A stretch of 31,850 nt of DNA, taken from assembly GCA_031397815.1 (NCBI GenBank), contig JANNMJ010000103.1:1-31850 (forward strand), read 5' to 3'. Below the pieces are notes generated by a model. It was not told the DNA's origin. It saw nothing but the letters and a program-made list of their open reading frames with translations, and made no database searches. Shown here piece by piece: positions 31,464 to 31,850 of the stretch. Both the position numbers and the translations under genes were made by a program. The first letter of the stretch is position 1; each line of letters starts with the position of its first letter. Source of the stretch: JANNMJ01 sp031397815. Lineage in GTDB: Bacteria; Bacteroidota; Bacteroidia; Cytophagales; Hymenobacteraceae.

Positions 31464-31850
31464 AAGGAAGCCGGCTAGGATCAGCACCAGCCACAGCACG
31501 GCCAGTCCGAGGTAGAAGCTGCCGATATATTTGGCGAAGGTGACAAGCACGATCAGGCCGCTCTTGGCGATCACATTGGCCATCGCTGCGAACACCGCAA
31601 GCGGCGAGACGAGCATGACATAATTAGTGACGACGAGCATCACATCGACCAGCGCGTCGATGCCCTTGACGATCGGCGCGCCCTTTTCGCCGACGGCAGT
31701 CAGCGCGACCCCGAAGAAGACCGAGAAGATCACAATTTGAAGCATCGTCGTGTTTGCCATCGCTTCGAAGATCGAGCGCGGGAACATCTCGGTGATCGTT
31801 TCCCAGATGCTCTTCTTGACGATTTCAACGCCCGAGGGTCCGGTCGCGCT
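31449..31850 (-). CDS. Dicarboxylate/amino acid:cation symporter (DAACS) fragment, both ends incomplete
   Basis: About 134 residues of a DctA/GltP-type sodium- or proton-coupled symporter, entering from the right edge. Landmarks: SIFEAMANTTMLQIVIFSVFFGVAL, then PIVKGIDALVDVMLVVTNYVMLVSPLAVFAAMA and GSFYLGLAVLWLVLILAGFLVIGPR, corresponding to the middle transmembrane segments. After GPR the family continues with the serine-rich reentrant loop and the substrate site; here it dissolves into Gly-Pro-Arg repeats and all the transport core is missing. The wording and codon choice (mostly ATC, CTC/CTG, GTC, AAG) resemble Sphingomonad homologues more than the neighbouring genes. It is either a truncated gene or, more likely, foreign sequence joined during assembly. 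Confidence 0.8.

Overview
The window looks like chromosomal DNA of a GC-rich member of the Bacteroidota, most likely a Hymenobacter-like Cytophagales; the genus is inference. Supporting features are a DUF5103 type IX secretion system (T9SS) plug lipoprotein, a secreted propeller protein with a T9SS C-terminal sorting domain, a serine-palmitoyltransferase-type enzyme, a DUF3127 protein, a small lysine/alanine-tailed Hc1-like histone, and several promoters with the Bacteroidota -7 box TAnnTTTG. No tRNA, rRNA, CRISPR array, integrase or intact insertion sequence was seen.

Layout. 1-2 kb: the front of a biotin carboxylase gene, a stand-alone McrA-type head-domain protein and a Uma2 nuclease-fold protein (all minus). 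2-6 kb: the sphingolipid-type synthase, the histone-like gene, a small possible CutA-like gene and tyrS. 6-11.5 kb: a 941-residue membrane-anchored propeller protein (minus), divergent from a tight three-gene lipoprotein operon (two NTF2-like lipoproteins, then the T9SS plug). 11.5-15.7 kb: MazG-like and dtd (overlapping), a GT39-like membrane glycosyltransferase, pirin, and an AlbA_2 regulator-like protein. 15.9-22.3 kb: the T9SS cargo, the DUF3127 protein with an SSB-like tail, isoaspartyl peptidase facing cyanophycinase (two successive steps of cyanophycin breakdown), and an M1 aminopeptidase. 22.5-31.2 kb: a lipoprotein L,D-transpeptidase, then an AddB-like/AddA-like helicase-nuclease pair on the minus strand. 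31.2-31.85 kb: a G-rich tract, a 12-bp minisatellite and a fragment of a dicarboxylate/amino acid:cation symporter with Alphaproteobacteria-like character.

Points that stand out: (i) the open frame running from the symporter fragment through a Gly-Pro-Arg minisatellite into the AddA-like helicase, which probably marks a chimeric join rather than a real 1344-residue protein; (ii) an AddA-like subunit whose C-terminal nuclease site appears dead (PARV and LDFP where PDRV and DFK are expected) beside an AddB-like partner that keeps its nuclease and iron-sulfur residues; (iii) two paralogous NTF2-like lipoproteins co-transcribed with the T9SS plug; (iv) a split McrA-head/Uma2 pair; (v) two promoters of identical architecture that would start transcription at the start codon; (vi) three families of inverted or palindromic intergenic repeats.
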